Shown piece after piece: positions 17,092 to 25,440 of a stretch of 64,000 bases of DNA. The stretch covers positions 4,960,001 to 5,024,000 of the forward strand of contig NZ_CP059399.1 in assembly GCF_013744875.1 (NCBI RefSeq), written 5' to 3'. The translations under genes and the position numbers were made by a program. The stretch is from Nocardia huaxiensis (lineage in GTDB: Bacteria > Actinomycetota > Actinomycetes > Mycobacteriales > Mycobacteriaceae). The notes beneath the pieces are model-generated. The model did no database searches. It saw only the letters and a list, made by a program, of their open reading frames with translations, and was not told the origin of the DNA. The stretch's first letter is position 1, and each line of letters begins with the position of its first letter.

Positions 17092-17421
17092 ATGCCTGGA
17101 ATGCAGCGTCCGCTCTATCAAATGAAGGCCGACTTCTTCAAGACTCTCGGCCATCCCGTGCGCATCCGGGTGTTGGAGCTGCTCAGTGAACGTGAGCACG
17201 CCGTCTCGGAGATGCTCGACGAGGTCGGGGTGGAGGCCGCGAATCTCTCGCAGCAGCTGTCGATTCTGCGTCGCGCGGGCCTGGTCTCGGCGCGGCGTGA
17301 AGGGCTCTCGGTGACCTACGAGCTGACCTCGCCGCAGGTGGCGGAACTGCTCGCCACCGCGCGCGCTATCTTGACCGGAGTCGTCGCCGGGCAGGCCGAA
17401 GCGCTGACCAGCCCCGCCTGA
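17092..17421 (+). CDS. ArsR family transcriptional regulator
   Basis: A 109-residue winged-helix regulator. ATG 17092 follows GGAGGGGCGCA. The motif FFKTLGHPVRIRVLELLSE is the typical ArsR N terminus, and VEAANLSQQLSILRRAGLV is the recognition region. No Cys is present, so it is not a classical metal-thiolate sensor. It lies between a divergent hydrolase and the PEP carboxykinase gene, and a shared 11-mer in both promoters suggests it may regulate both. Confidence 0.87.
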   Translation: MPGMQRPLYQMKADFFKTLGHPVRIRVLELLSEREHAVSEMLDEVGVEAANLSQQLSILRRAGLVSARREGLSVTYELTSPQVAELLATARAILTGVVAGQAEALTSPA

Positions 17422-17450
17422 CCCCCATTCCATCCGCCATGGGGGGTCGC

Positions 17451-17479
17451 TTGACCTCGCTGATTGCAGCCTTTCTAAA
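17451..17479 (+). promoter_or_regulatory. Likely promoter of pckG
   Basis: TTGACC (17451-17456) and TCTAAA (17474-17479) are separated by 17 bases, a good sigma-70-like arrangement. It lies about 40 bases before the GTG start of pckG. The spacer carries CGCTGATTGCA (17458-17468), the inverted copy of the candidate ArsR site. Confidence 0.55.
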
Positions 17480-17517
17480 CTTAATACCTAGTAGTCTTCG
17501 TGAAGGAGAAACCTGCT

Positions 17518-19338
17518 GTGACCGATAGCCTCACCGCCGCGCCCGCACCCACCGACCACGAGGGCCTGCTGTCCTGGGTCGCCGAGATCGCCGAACTCAC
17601 CGCGCCCGAGGCGATCGTGTTCTGTGACGGCTCCCGTGCGGAGTGGGATCGTTTGACCGAGGGGCTGGTCGCCAAGGGCACCTTCGTGCCGTTGCGGGGC
17701 AAGCCGAACTCCTTCTGGTGCGCCTCGGATCCCGAGGACGTGGCGCGGGTGGAGGACCGCACCTACATCTGCTCGGAGAACCAGGCCGACGCCGGGCCGA
17801 CCAACAACTGGGTGGATCCGGTCGACATGCGCACGGTCATGACCGAGCACTACCGGGGCTCGATGGCCGGGCGGACCATGTACGTGATCGCCTTCTGCAT
17901 GGGGCCTCTGGACGCGGCCGACCCGAAATTCGGTGTGCAGATCACCGATTCGGAGTACGTGGCGGTGTCGATGCAGATCATGACGCGGTCCGGCGCACCC
18001 GTGTGGGAAAAGCTCACCGAAGGCACGGAATTCGTGAAGTGCCTGCACTCGGTGGGTGCGCCGCTGGCCACCGGGCAGCAGGATGTGGCCTGGCCGTGCG
18101 ACAAGACCAAGTACATCTCGCACTTCCCGGAGCGCCGCGAGATCTGGTCCTACGGTTCGGGTTACGGTGGCAACGCCCTGCTGGGCAAGAAGTGCTTCGC
18201 GCTGCGCATCGCCTCGGTGCTGGGCCGGGACGAAGGCTGGCTGGCCGAGCACATGCTCATCCTGAAACTGACGTCGCCGCAGGACAAGACGCACTACATC
18301 GCGGCCGCGTTCCCGTCCTCGTGCGGCAAGACGAACCTGGCCATGCTCGAGCCGGCGCTGCCGGGCTGGAAGGCCGAGACGGTGGGCGACGATATCGCCT
18401 GGTTGCGTTTCGGCGCCGACGGGCGGCTGTACGCGGTGAACCCGGAGGCCGGATTCTTCGGTGTGGCGCCGGGAACCGGCGCCAAGACCAATCCGAACGC
18501 CATCGCCACCATCGCGGCGGGCAACTCCATCTTCACCAATACCGCGCTCACCGATGACAAGGACGTCTGGTGGGAGGGGCTCACCGAGCAGCCGCCCGCG
18601 CATCTGATCGACTGGCGCGGCCAGGACTGGACGCCCTCCTCGGAAACCCCTGCCGCGCACCCGAATTCGCGTTACTGCACCCCGATCGACCAGTGCCCCT
18701 CGGTGGCGCCGGAGTGGAACGATCCGCGGGGCGTGCCGATTTCGGCGATCTTCTTCGGCGGGCGGCGTGCCTCCACCATTCCGCTGGTCGCCGAATCCTT
18801 CGACTGGGCGCACGGGGTGTTCACCGCGTCGGTGCTGTCCTCGGAGACCACGGCGGCGGCCACGGGCGCGGTGGGCGTGGTGCGCCGCGACCCGATGGCC
18901 ATGCTGCCCTTCCTCGGCTATCACGTCGGCGACTACTTCGCGCACTGGCTGTCCATGGCCGAGCGGGAGGGCGCCCAGCTGCCGAAGATCTTCCAGGTCA
19001 ACTGGTTCCGGCGCAGTGCGGACGGCAAGTTCCTGTGGCCGGGATTCGGGGACAATGTCCGGGTGCTGAAGTGGGCCCTGGATCGTCTGGACGGCTCGGC
19101 GGAAGCGATCGAGACCCCGATCGGCTACGTGCCGACCGCCGAGGCGCTCGACCTCGATGGGCTCGGCTCCGGATATCGGGATCTCGCCTCTGCCGCACTG
19201 GCTTTCGATGTCGACGAGTGGGTGCGCGAGATCGCCTCCATTGACGACTGGTATGCCACCATCGGCGGCAACCGGCTGCCCGAGGCGCTGCGCGAGCAGC
19301 TCGCCGCCTTGAAATTGCGTCTGGCCCAGGCGCTCTGA
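17518..19338 (+). CDS. pckG: Phosphoenolpyruvate carboxykinase (GTP)
   Basis: A 606-residue GTP-dependent PEP carboxykinase, the same length as the mycobacterial enzyme. GTG 17518 is chosen because GAAGGAG lies 8-9 bases upstream; an in-frame ATG at 17500 overlaps that site. It catalyses oxaloacetate + GTP to PEP + GDP + CO2, the entry step of gluconeogenesis. The P-loop with the reactive Cys reads [12 protein letters not shown], and the GAGPTNNW-type substrate segment is present as [11 protein letters not shown]. The SulP transporter gene starts 2 bases after its stop, so the two are probably cotranscribed. Confidence 0.96.
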   Translation: MTDSLTAAPAPTDHEGLLSWVAEIAELTAPEAIVFCDGSRAEWDRLTEGLVAKGTFVPLRGKPNSFWCASDPEDVARVEDRTYICSENQADAGPTNNWVDPVDMRTVMTEHYRGSMAGRTMYVIAFCMGPLDAADPKFGVQITDSEYVAVSMQIMTRSGAPVWEKLTEGTEFVKCLHSVGAPLATGQQDVAWPCDKTKYISHFPERREIWSYGSGYGGNALLGKKCFALRIASVLGRDEGWLAEHMLILKLTSPQDKTHYIAAAFPSSCGKTNLAMLEPALPGWKAETVGDDIAWLRFGADGRLYAVNPEAGFFGVAPGTGAKTNPNAIATIAAGNSIFTNTALTDDKDVWWEGLTEQPPAHLIDWRGQDWTPSSETPAAHPNSRYCTPIDQCPSVAPEWNDPRGVPISAIFFGGRRASTIPLVAESFDWAHGVFTASVLSSETTAAATGAVGVVRRDPMAMLPFLGYHVGDYFAHWLSMAEREGAQLPKIFQVNWFRRSADGKFLWPGFGDNVRVLKWALDRLDGSAEAIETPIGYVPTAEALDLDGLGSGYRDLASAALAFDVDEWVREIASIDDWYATIGGNRLPEALREQLAALKLRLAQAL

Positions 19339-19340
19339 GG

Positions 19341-20990
19341 ATGCGAGCGCTGCTGCCGGTCTGGTCGGACTGGCGTCCGGCCCTGCGCGCCCCGGGCGCG
19401 GATCTGCTATCGGGTCTGATCGTCGCGCTGGTCGCCCTGCCGCTGGCGCTGGGGTTCGGCATCTCCTCCGGCCTCGGCGCGGCGGCGGGCTTGGCGACCG
19501 CCGTGATCGCGGGCGCGGTGGCGGCGATCTTCGGCGGCTCGCGCTTTCAGGTGTCCGGGCCGACGGGTGCGATGACCGTCGTGCTCGTACCGATCTTCCA
19601 CCAGCATGGATCGGGCGGGGTGCTGGCCGTGGGGCTGATGGCCGGCCTCGCGCTGGTGGTGCTCGCGGTCGCCGGGGTGGGCAGGGCGGTTCGATACATG
19701 CCCGCCCCGGTGATCGAGGGTTTCACCGCGGGAATCGCGGTGGTCATTGCGTTGCAACAGTTCCCGTCGGCGCTCGGGATCGCCGATGCGGAGGGCGAGA
19801 AGGTGTGGCAGGTCGCCTTCGACGCGGTGCGCCAATATGTTTCGGATCCCGATGCGCTGCCGGTGGCGACCGCGCTGCTCGTGGCGGCGGTCCTGCTCAT
19901 CGGTGGCCGGTATCTGCCGCGGCTGCCCTTCGCGCTCGTCGCGGTCGCCGTGGCCACGATGGTGGCGGTGGCGTTCGGCCTGCCGCTGGCCAGCATCGGC
20001 GCGATTCCGGCCGGATTGCAGGCTCCGACACTGGAATTCGTTCATCTCGGTGAGCTGGGTGGATTGGTCGCGCCCGCGCTGGCCGTCGCGGCGCTGGCGG
20101 CCCTGGAATCGCTGCTGTCGGCCACCGCCGCCGACGCCATGGCGGTGGGCACCCGCCACAATCCCGACCGTGAGCTGTTCGGGCAGGGTTTGGCGAATAT
20201 CGCCGCACCGATGTTCGGCGGCGTCCCCGCGACGGGAGCCATCGCCCGCACGGCGGTGAACGTCCGCTCCGGCGCGCGCACCCGGCTGGCCGCGCTCACG
20301 CACGCACTGGTGCTGGCCGCGATCATCTACCTGGCCGCGCCGCTGGTCGCCCATATTCCCTTGGCGGCCTTGGCCGGAGTACTGCTGGCCACCACGGTGC
20401 GCATGGTCGAGACGGCCTCCCTCGCCGCGATCGCGCGTGCGTCGCGGGGCGACGCCGCCATCATGGGCATCACCTTCCTGGTGACGGTCGCCCTGGATCT
20501 GGTCACCGCGGTCGCTGTCGGCGTCGGCATCGCCGTCGTGCTCGCCCTGCGCGCGGTGGCGAAAGAAGCTCGCCTGCACCAGATTCCACTCGACGACGCC
20601 GACCATCTGGCCGAGGAGCACCAGCTGCTCGACGAGCACATCGTCGCCTACCGCCTGGACGGCCCGCTGTTCTTCGCCGCCGCTCACCGCTTCCTGCTGG
20701 AGTTGGCGGAGGTCTCGAATGTGCACGTCGTCATCCTCCGCATGTCCCACATCACCGCCCTCGACACCACCGGCGCGCTGGTTCTCAAGGACGCCATCAG
20801 CAAACTCGAACACCGGCACATCGTCGTGCTCATGTCCGGTCTGCGCGAGGACCACCGCCGTCGGCTCGAAGCGGTCGGGGCGCTCCCGGCAGGTGGTTCC
20901 GCTCACCTGCTCACCCATACCCCCGATGCCATCACTCGCGCGCGTGAGCTGGTGCCCGCCCTCTCGGGCAGTCCGCTGGGCCGCGCCTGA
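19341..20990 (+). CDS. SulP family anion transporter with STAS domain
   Basis: A 549-residue SulP permease. About 12 hydrophobic helices span residues 20-400 and a cytoplasmic STAS domain spans ~430-540 (GPLFFAAAHRF; the anti-sigma-antagonist-like loop is ITALDTTGALVL). SulP proteins move sulfate or bicarbonate. The two-base gap from PEP carboxykinase, a CO2-linked enzyme, makes bicarbonate attractive, but this is inference; sulfate remains possible. Confidence 0.88.
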   Translation: MRALLPVWSDWRPALRAPGADLLSGLIVALVALPLALGFGISSGLGAAAGLATAVIAGAVAAIFGGSRFQVSGPTGAMTVVLVPIFHQHGSGGVLAVGLMAGLALVVLAVAGVGRAVRYMPAPVIEGFTAGIAVVIALQQFPSALGIADAEGEKVWQVAFDAVRQYVSDPDALPVATALLVAAVLLIGGRYLPRLPFALVAVAVATMVAVAFGLPLASIGAIPAGLQAPTLEFVHLGELGGLVAPALAVAALAALESLLSATAADAMAVGTRHNPDRELFGQGLANIAAPMFGGVPATGAIARTAVNVRSGARTRLAALTHALVLAAIIYLAAPLVAHIPLAALAGVLLATTVRMVETASLAAIARASRGDAAIMGITFLVTVALDLVTAVAVGVGIAVVLALRAVAKEARLHQIPLDDADHLAEEHQLLDEHIVAYRLDGPLFFAAAHRFLLELAEVSNVHVVILRMSHITALDTTGALVLKDAISKLEHRHIVVLMSGLREDHRRRLEAVGALPAGGSAHLLTHTPDAITRARELVPALSGSPLGRA

Positions 20991-21035
20991 TCCATTCCGA
21001 TCCGCGAATCCCGTTCCCCCGCAGGGAGGTCACCG

Positions 21036-21362
21036 ATGGTCACTCCGAACAGCATTCGATCCTGCACGCGCAGACCGCATGTGGCGACACCGTCGACACC
21101 CCGTTCGCCCGACTCCGACCGCCGTCGCCGAATGCAGCCGATCGTGGATCTGGAACGCGCGATCTGCGCGCTGGAACTGCCACGCCTCGGTCACTCCCTC
21201 GTCTCCGATCACGCTGTGACGCAGGTGCTCGACTCGACCACGCTGGCCGTCGTCATGCACTGCGGCCACAATGTCGCGATCGTCGAAGAGGCGATACGGG
21301 AACAGCATCTCGCGATCAAGGGCATCGATATCGACCGCGACATGCTGGTGGTGTCGATCTGA
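21036..21362 (+). CDS. Hypothetical protein
   Basis: A 108-residue protein, not recognised. GGGAGG precedes ATG 21036. The first 32 residues are Arg/Ser/Pro-rich and disordered-looking, and an internal ATG at 21132 (MQPIVDLERA) could be the true start. The rest alternates helix and strand and contains a single Cys in MHCGHN. It follows the SulP gene by 45 bases. No function is proposed. Confidence 0.55.
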   Translation: MVTPNSIRSCTRRPHVATPSTPRSPDSDRRRRMQPIVDLERAICALELPRLGHSLVSDHAVTQVLDSTTLAVVMHCGHNVAIVEEAIREQHLAIKGIDIDRDMLVVSI

Positions 21363-21458
21363 GGGTGCGCGGTGCGACGACGGAAAACCTGTTGGCGGGC
21401 TCCGGCGGTCACTGCTACCGTTCCACCCGCCGTGCCAGAGGACGAGGAGGTGATACCC

Positions 21459-21512
21459 GTGAACGCAGTATCGACATGGGTGCTCCCCTCCGGGGTCACG
21501 GTCGGGCGGTAG
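21459..21512 (+). CDS. Possible 17-residue leader peptide
   Basis: GTG 21459 opens a 17-codon frame (MNAVSTWVLPSGVTVGR) that ends at TAG 21510-21512. AGGAGGTGAT at 21445-21454 is a near-perfect complement of the 16S rRNA 3' end and sits just before it. It lies 45 bases ahead of the hydrolase gene at 21558, in otherwise non-coding DNA, and its end overlaps GC-rich repeats that could fold. It may be a small regulatory leader or a chance frame. Confidence 0.35.
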   Translation: MNAVSTWVLPSGVTVGR

Positions 21513-21557
21513 GTCGTCCGGGAGCGCCGTTCCACAGCACTCCCGAAAGGCACGATC

Positions 21558-22292
21558 GTGCACTTCATTACCGAACAGCGCCTCGACCACAACATTCTCG
21601 AGCGGGAATTCACCGTCGGCGAGATTCCCGGCATCCTGTGGACGCCCGCCTCCGCGTCCGAGCAGTTGCCGTTGATCCTGGTCAGCCCGCCTCCCCTCGG
21701 ACTGCGCAGAATGTACCCGCGACTGCTGGCCAGGGTCCGCCATTCCGCGGCGGAAGGCTACGCCGTGGCCACCATCGAACTCCCGTGGTGCGGTGACCGT
21801 CCCCGTTCCGCCGCAGCCGATCAGACCCGCGCCGACCTGCGCCGCGCGCTGGCCGCAGGCGGCCCGATCGCCGACGATCTCATCGACCGCCTCATCCTCC
21901 CGCTGGTCGACCAGGCGGTCCCGGAATGGCAGACCACCCTCGACGCCCTCCTCACGCTGCCCGAAATCACCGGCCCGGTGGGCTATTCAGGCGGTGTGAT
22001 CTCCATCGGCACCCGCCTGGCAGCAGTCGACCCGCGCATCGCCGCCGCGGTCCTGTTCGCCGGCAGCTTCGTCCCCCGCACCATCCTCGAAGAGGCCCGC
22101 CACGTCACCATCCCCCTTCATGTCCTACTCCAATGGGACGACGAAGGAAACGACCGCCACCGCTCCCTGGCCCTCTTCGACGCCTTCGCCTCCAAGACGA
22201 AAACCTTGCACGCCAATATGGGCGGCCACACCGGCGTCCCCCAGTACGCCGGCGAGGAAGCAAGCCGCTTCTTCAACCGGCACCTGAAGTAG
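21558..22292 (+). CDS. Alpha/beta hydrolase, dienelactone-hydrolase-like
   Basis: A 244-residue protein starting at GTG 21558, with GAAAGG about 8 bases upstream. It has an alpha/beta-hydrolase layout: the oxyanion strand LPLILVSPPPLG, the nucleophile elbow GYSGGV near residue 143, and a late His in NMGGHTGVP. The size fits the dienelactone hydrolase branch, but the elbow has Ser rather than Cys. The substrate is unknown. A strong-SD mini-ORF precedes it. Confidence 0.78.
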   Translation: MHFITEQRLDHNILEREFTVGEIPGILWTPASASEQLPLILVSPPPLGLRRMYPRLLARVRHSAAEGYAVATIELPWCGDRPRSAAADQTRADLRRALAAGGPIADDLIDRLILPLVDQAVPEWQTTLDALLTLPEITGPVGYSGGVISIGTRLAAVDPRIAAAVLFAGSFVPRTILEEARHVTIPLHVLLQWDDEGNDRHRSLALFDAFASKTKTLHANMGGHTGVPQYAGEEASRFFNRHLK

Positions 22293-22397
22293 GCGACAAA
22301 TAGCGCCGACGCCGAAAGAACCACGGGCAGCGCCGATCTGAGAACCTCCAACGTTCGCAGTGATGGCCCTGTTCCGTGGCGGCGTTGTCCCGCTGCT

Positions 22398-22403
22398 TAC
22401 AGT
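22398..22403 (+). promoter_or_regulatory. -10 element for a possibly leaderless transcript
   Basis: TACAGT lies only 7 bases before the ATG at 22410, and there is no Shine-Dalgarno sequence in between. This is the spacing expected of a leaderless mRNA, common in actinobacteria. No convincing -35 is seen. Confidence 0.4.
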
Positions 22404-22409
22404 GCAGGC

Positions 22410-23516
22410 ATGATGCGTGATCTGGATCCCTCCACTGTTGTCGTGCATGCCGGGCGGCCCGCTCGGGTCGCGGATGCGCCGATGGGTGGGTCGCCGGTGT
22501 TCACCTCGACCTATGTGGCGGGTGGGGAGGTGGGTTATGGGCGCTTCGGGAATGAGGCGTGGGCGGCGTTCGAGGAGACGCTGGGCGCTTTGGAGGGTGG
22601 ACGGTGTTTGAGCTTCGCCTCGGGGATGGCGGCTGCTGCCGCGGTCTGTGATCTGGTGCCGGTCGGGGGTCGGGTTGTCGCGCCGCAGCATGCCTACAAC
22701 GGGGTGCTGGCGCTGCTGGATCAGCAGGTGGCCGCGGGACGGCTCAGCCTCGACCGGGTGAGTGTTGTCGATACCGCGGCGGTCTCGGCCGCGGTCGCCG
22801 GTGCGGATCTGTTGTGGCTCGAGTCGCCGACGAATCCGGCGATGGAGGTTGCGGATCTTCCAGCGCTCGCGGCGGCGGGGCGTCGCGCGGGTGCCACGGT
22901 GGTCGTGGACAACACGTTTGCCACGCCGCTGCTCCAGCAGCCGCTGTCCATGGGCGCCGACATCGTGGTGCACTCTGCGACGAAGTTCATCGCGGGTCAT
23001 TCGGATGTGGTGCTCGGTGCTGTCGTCACCAAGACGGATGAGCATTGGTCGGCCCTGGAGTTGCGCCGGAGAAGTCAAGGCGCGATACCGGGCCCGATGG
23101 AGGCTTGGCTGGCGTTGCGCGGATTCCGCACGCTCGCACTGCGACTGGAGCGCGCCCAGTCGAACGCCGCGTTCCTGGCGGCGCGACTGCTCGAGCACCC
23201 GCGGGTGAGCCGAGTTCGTTACCCCGGGCTGCCTGAGGACCCGGGCCACGCCCGAGCAGCCGCTCAGATGTCCGGTTTCGGCGCCATTCTCGCCTTCGAA
23301 CTCGGCGGCGACGCGGACGGCGCCCAGCACGTGTGCGAGAGCACCAACCTCTGGGTCCACGCCACCAGCCTCGGCGGCGTCGAGTCCACGCTCGAACGCC
23401 GCCGTCGCTGGCCCATCGAAGTCCCGACCATCCCCACGGACCTCATCCGCCTGTCGGTCGGCATCGAACACCCGGATGACCTGTGGGCCGACTTGGCGCA
23501 GGCCCTGAAGTCCTAG
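22410..23516 (+). CDS. Cys/Met metabolism PLP-dependent enzyme (trans-sulfuration family)
   Basis: A 368-residue fold-type I PLP enzyme of the cystathionine gamma-synthase/lyase family. The PLP-binding Lys is in HSATKFIAGHSD near residue 194, preceded by VVDNTFATPLLQQPLSMGADIVVHS. The Tyr that contacts the phosphate is in TYVAGGEVGYGR and the C-terminal Arg is in IRLSVGIE. It could be a cystathionine gamma-synthase, gamma-lyase or methionine gamma-lyase, which sequence inspection cannot separate. Two tandem ATGs (22410, 22413) open the frame. Confidence 0.87.
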   Translation: MMRDLDPSTVVVHAGRPARVADAPMGGSPVFTSTYVAGGEVGYGRFGNEAWAAFEETLGALEGGRCLSFASGMAAAAAVCDLVPVGGRVVAPQHAYNGVLALLDQQVAAGRLSLDRVSVVDTAAVSAAVAGADLLWLESPTNPAMEVADLPALAAAGRRAGATVVVDNTFATPLLQQPLSMGADIVVHSATKFIAGHSDVVLGAVVTKTDEHWSALELRRRSQGAIPGPMEAWLALRGFRTLALRLERAQSNAAFLAARLLEHPRVSRVRYPGLPEDPGHARAAAQMSGFGAILAFELGGDADGAQHVCESTNLWVHATSLGGVESTLERRRRWPIEVPTIPTDLIRLSVGIEHPDDLWADLAQALKS

Positions 23517-23602
23517 CAGTTTCATGACCGCGGCGGCCGTGCAATCCGCAGCGGCTGCGGGAGGCCGGGTGGTTGCCCGCGACTCCCACACCGGCGGCCC
23601 CG

Positions 23603-23875
23603 CTATGGGGGAGGCGGTTGTTCGCGCCATTGCTCGCTTCGCGCAATCGGATTCGGGTTGGATCGGCTGGGTTCGTCAGGGCGGGGGATGGGCCAGGTCC
23701 AGCCGTTTTGGTGGTGGATGAGGAGGAGTTGGCGGCGGGCGTTGCAGGAGGCGGGGGAGGGGATGGGGGAGTCGCCGGGGGTGCAGTTGCGGTGGCGCCA
23801 GAGGAGGGATTTCACCGTGAGGGGGCTGAGGTGGACGGTGGCGGGGATGCGGTAGTGCGTGAGTTTGGAATACAT
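23603..23875 (-). CDS. Possible small hypothetical protein
   Basis: A 90-residue frame starting at ATG 23875, 5 bases after the stop of the small membrane protein at 23880-24044. It contains a compact segment with two Cys (WRHRNCTPGD and ASCNARRQ) and a Pro/Arg-rich end. There is no clear ribosome site; it would depend on coupling to the upstream frame. No family is recognised. The stretch 23517-23602 between this and the PLP-enzyme gene shows nothing further. Confidence 0.4.
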   Translation of the reverse strand: MYSKLTHYRIPATVHLSPLTVKSLLWRHRNCTPGDSPIPSPASCNARRQLLLIHHQNGWTWPIPRPDEPSRSNPNPIARSEQWREQPPPP

Positions 23876-23879
23876 TTCG

Positions 23880-24044
23880 TCACCGGGCTCGGTGTCGCCC
23901 GTGCCGGCGGTGGGCGGCGGGTGGCCGATGCCTTGGCGCGGGCGGGATTTGGGAACGGTCGGCGGATACACCCCACACGATGGTGGCGACCATGACGGTC
24001 ATGGCGGCGAGGATCAGAAGCAACTGGAATACGGCTGACAGCAT
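23880..24044 (-). CDS. Small single-helix membrane protein
   Basis: A 54-residue frame from ATG 24044, with AAGGGG about 7 bases upstream. Residues 2-26 (LSAVFQLLLILAAMTVMVAT...) form one membrane helix; the rest is Pro/Arg/His-rich and basic. The good ribosome site and the hydrophobic N terminus support a real gene. It diverges from the XRE regulator at 24246. Confidence 0.5.
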   Translation of the reverse strand: MLSAVFQLLLILAAMTVMVATIVWGVSADRSQIPPAPRHRPPAAHRRHGRHRAR

Positions 24045-24152
24045 GGGAATCCCCTTGAAATGTAGGCAGTTCCGGCTGGATGGATTGCCGTCGCGGTGAC
24101 TCGGCCGATGGTCTCGCTGGCGAGATCCAGTACACACCCCGAGCAGTGTTCG

Positions 24153-24213
24153 TGAACAGCTCACGGTGTGCTGCGCACGAATTATGATGGGTGCACACCA
24201 TGAACGTGCTCAC
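24153..24213. promoter_or_regulatory. Repeats flanking a -10 element upstream of XRE gene
   Basis: TGAACAGCTCAC (24153-24164) and TGAACGTGCTCAC (24201-24213) share TGAAC...GCTCAC and lie either side of TATGAT (24183-24188), a strong -10 hexamer. The ATG of the XRE gene is at 24246. The arrangement suits autoregulation by that protein, by position only. Confidence 0.45.
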
Positions 24214-24245
24214 TGCGAACGCTTTCAGATAGCGAGGCAAACGAA

Positions 24246-25148
24246 ATGGCTGGGACTACGGTCTCGCGCAGAGCATTTGGAAAGTTCTTGCTCGAAATGC
24301 GAGAGAAGTCGGGGAAGTCGCCACTTTCGGCAGGGCTGTGCATCGAGGTCTCACGGATGACCATTCGGAGGCTGGAAGACGGGGAGCTCACGAAGATCAC
24401 CACGCCGCAGCTCGAGAAGTTGCTCGAGTTCTATGGCGCGGAGCCGGAGAGCCGCAGGGAGGCTCTGGAGCTGTGGGGTGAAGTCCGAGATCAGGCGAAA
24501 GTGGCCAGGTTGCACGGTAATTCGAAGGGGTACTGGCACGGGTACGCCGATCAGTACGCGTCGCATCTGCCGCACTTGCTGCGGTTGGAGGCGTCCGCCG
24601 ATCACATCACGACTCACCAGTTGGTACTGGTGCCCGGACTGTTGCAGACGGCCGGATACCGGCGTGCGATCGCACGGATCGACGATCCCGAAATGACCGT
24701 CGTCAATCAGGAACGCAGGATCGAGTTGAGCGAGCGCCGCCAAACCAAGCTCAACGAAGAGGGGTTCGTGTTCGAGGCACTTCTCTCCGAGGCCGTATTG
24801 CGTCATCTTCCCGGCGGCGAGACCGTGATGGCCGAGCAGCTTCGGTGGTTGTGCGCAGTGGGAGAACGCGACAACATCAGCATTCGGCTGATTCCTTTCG
24901 CAGTTGGTTCCCACCGGGGCCTGACCATTCTCAGCTTCACCCTGCTGTCCTTCCCCCGTCGCGCCAAAGGACCGATCGAACCGCCCGTTGTCTATCTCGA
25001 ACGGCCGTTGGGCGGTGGGGATTACAACGATCGCCACGAAGTGGTCGAGAAGTACCAGAAAGCGATCTCCTCCTTGCGAGAGGTAGCTTTGGATGAGGCC
25101 GACACACGAAACATGTTGGCGCGATTGGCGAAGGAGTGCGCGCCGTGA
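24246..25148 (+). CDS. XRE family regulator with DUF5753 domain
   Basis: A 300-residue protein. Residues 1-70 contain a helix-turn-helix of the XRE type (LCIEVSRMTIRRLEDGE). Residues ~95-290 are the DUF5753 domain with the typical VLVPGLLQTAGYRRAI signature. Such proteins are numerous in Streptomyces and Nocardia and are usually paired with a small DUF397 protein, as here: its stop overlaps the DUF397 start by 4 bases. These pairs affect development and antibiotic production in some species; targets here are unknown. Confidence 0.9.
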   Translation: MAGTTVSRRAFGKFLLEMREKSGKSPLSAGLCIEVSRMTIRRLEDGELTKITTPQLEKLLEFYGAEPESRREALELWGEVRDQAKVARLHGNSKGYWHGYADQYASHLPHLLRLEASADHITTHQLVLVPGLLQTAGYRRAIARIDDPEMTVVNQERRIELSERRQTKLNEEGFVFEALLSEAVLRHLPGGETVMAEQLRWLCAVGERDNISIRLIPFAVGSHRGLTILSFTLLSFPRRAKGPIEPPVVYLERPLGGGDYNDRHEVVEKYQKAISSLREVALDEADTRNMLARLAKECAP

Positions 25149-25336
25149 CCCACGATGCGCCCACGGGCGAATGGTTCAAGTCGAGTTGGAGTGAGGCATC
25201 CAACGCTTGCGTCGAAGTGAGGTTCGACGAGGGCTCGGTGCGGGTCCGCGATTCGAAGCGCCCTGGCGGGCCTGAGCTGCGCTTCGACTCGCACGCGTGG
25301 GATTCGTTCCTGGCCAGTGGCGTGTGGAGGCGTTGA
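25145..25336 (+). CDS. DUF397 domain protein
   Basis: A 63-residue DUF397 protein. GTG 25145 lies in the overlap with the XRE gene and AAGGAG lies 9 bases upstream; an earlier in-frame GTG at 25136 is less well placed. The signature WFKSSWSEASNACVEV and VRDSKRPGGPELRF is complete. It is the usual small partner of DUF5753 regulators and probably modulates the DNA-binding partner; this comes from family knowledge. Confidence 0.9.
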   Translation: MTHDAPTGEWFKSSWSEASNACVEVRFDEGSVRVRDSKRPGGPELRFDSHAWDSFLASGVWRR

Positions 25337-25440
25337 GCTAGGCGACTATTCGGAAGTTATCGGTTGGCGGGAGCCTGGGTGGGTTTACGGGTTACAGTCG
25401 CACCGCGCTGGATGAGGTGGTCCAGAGGGAGGACTTGGCC

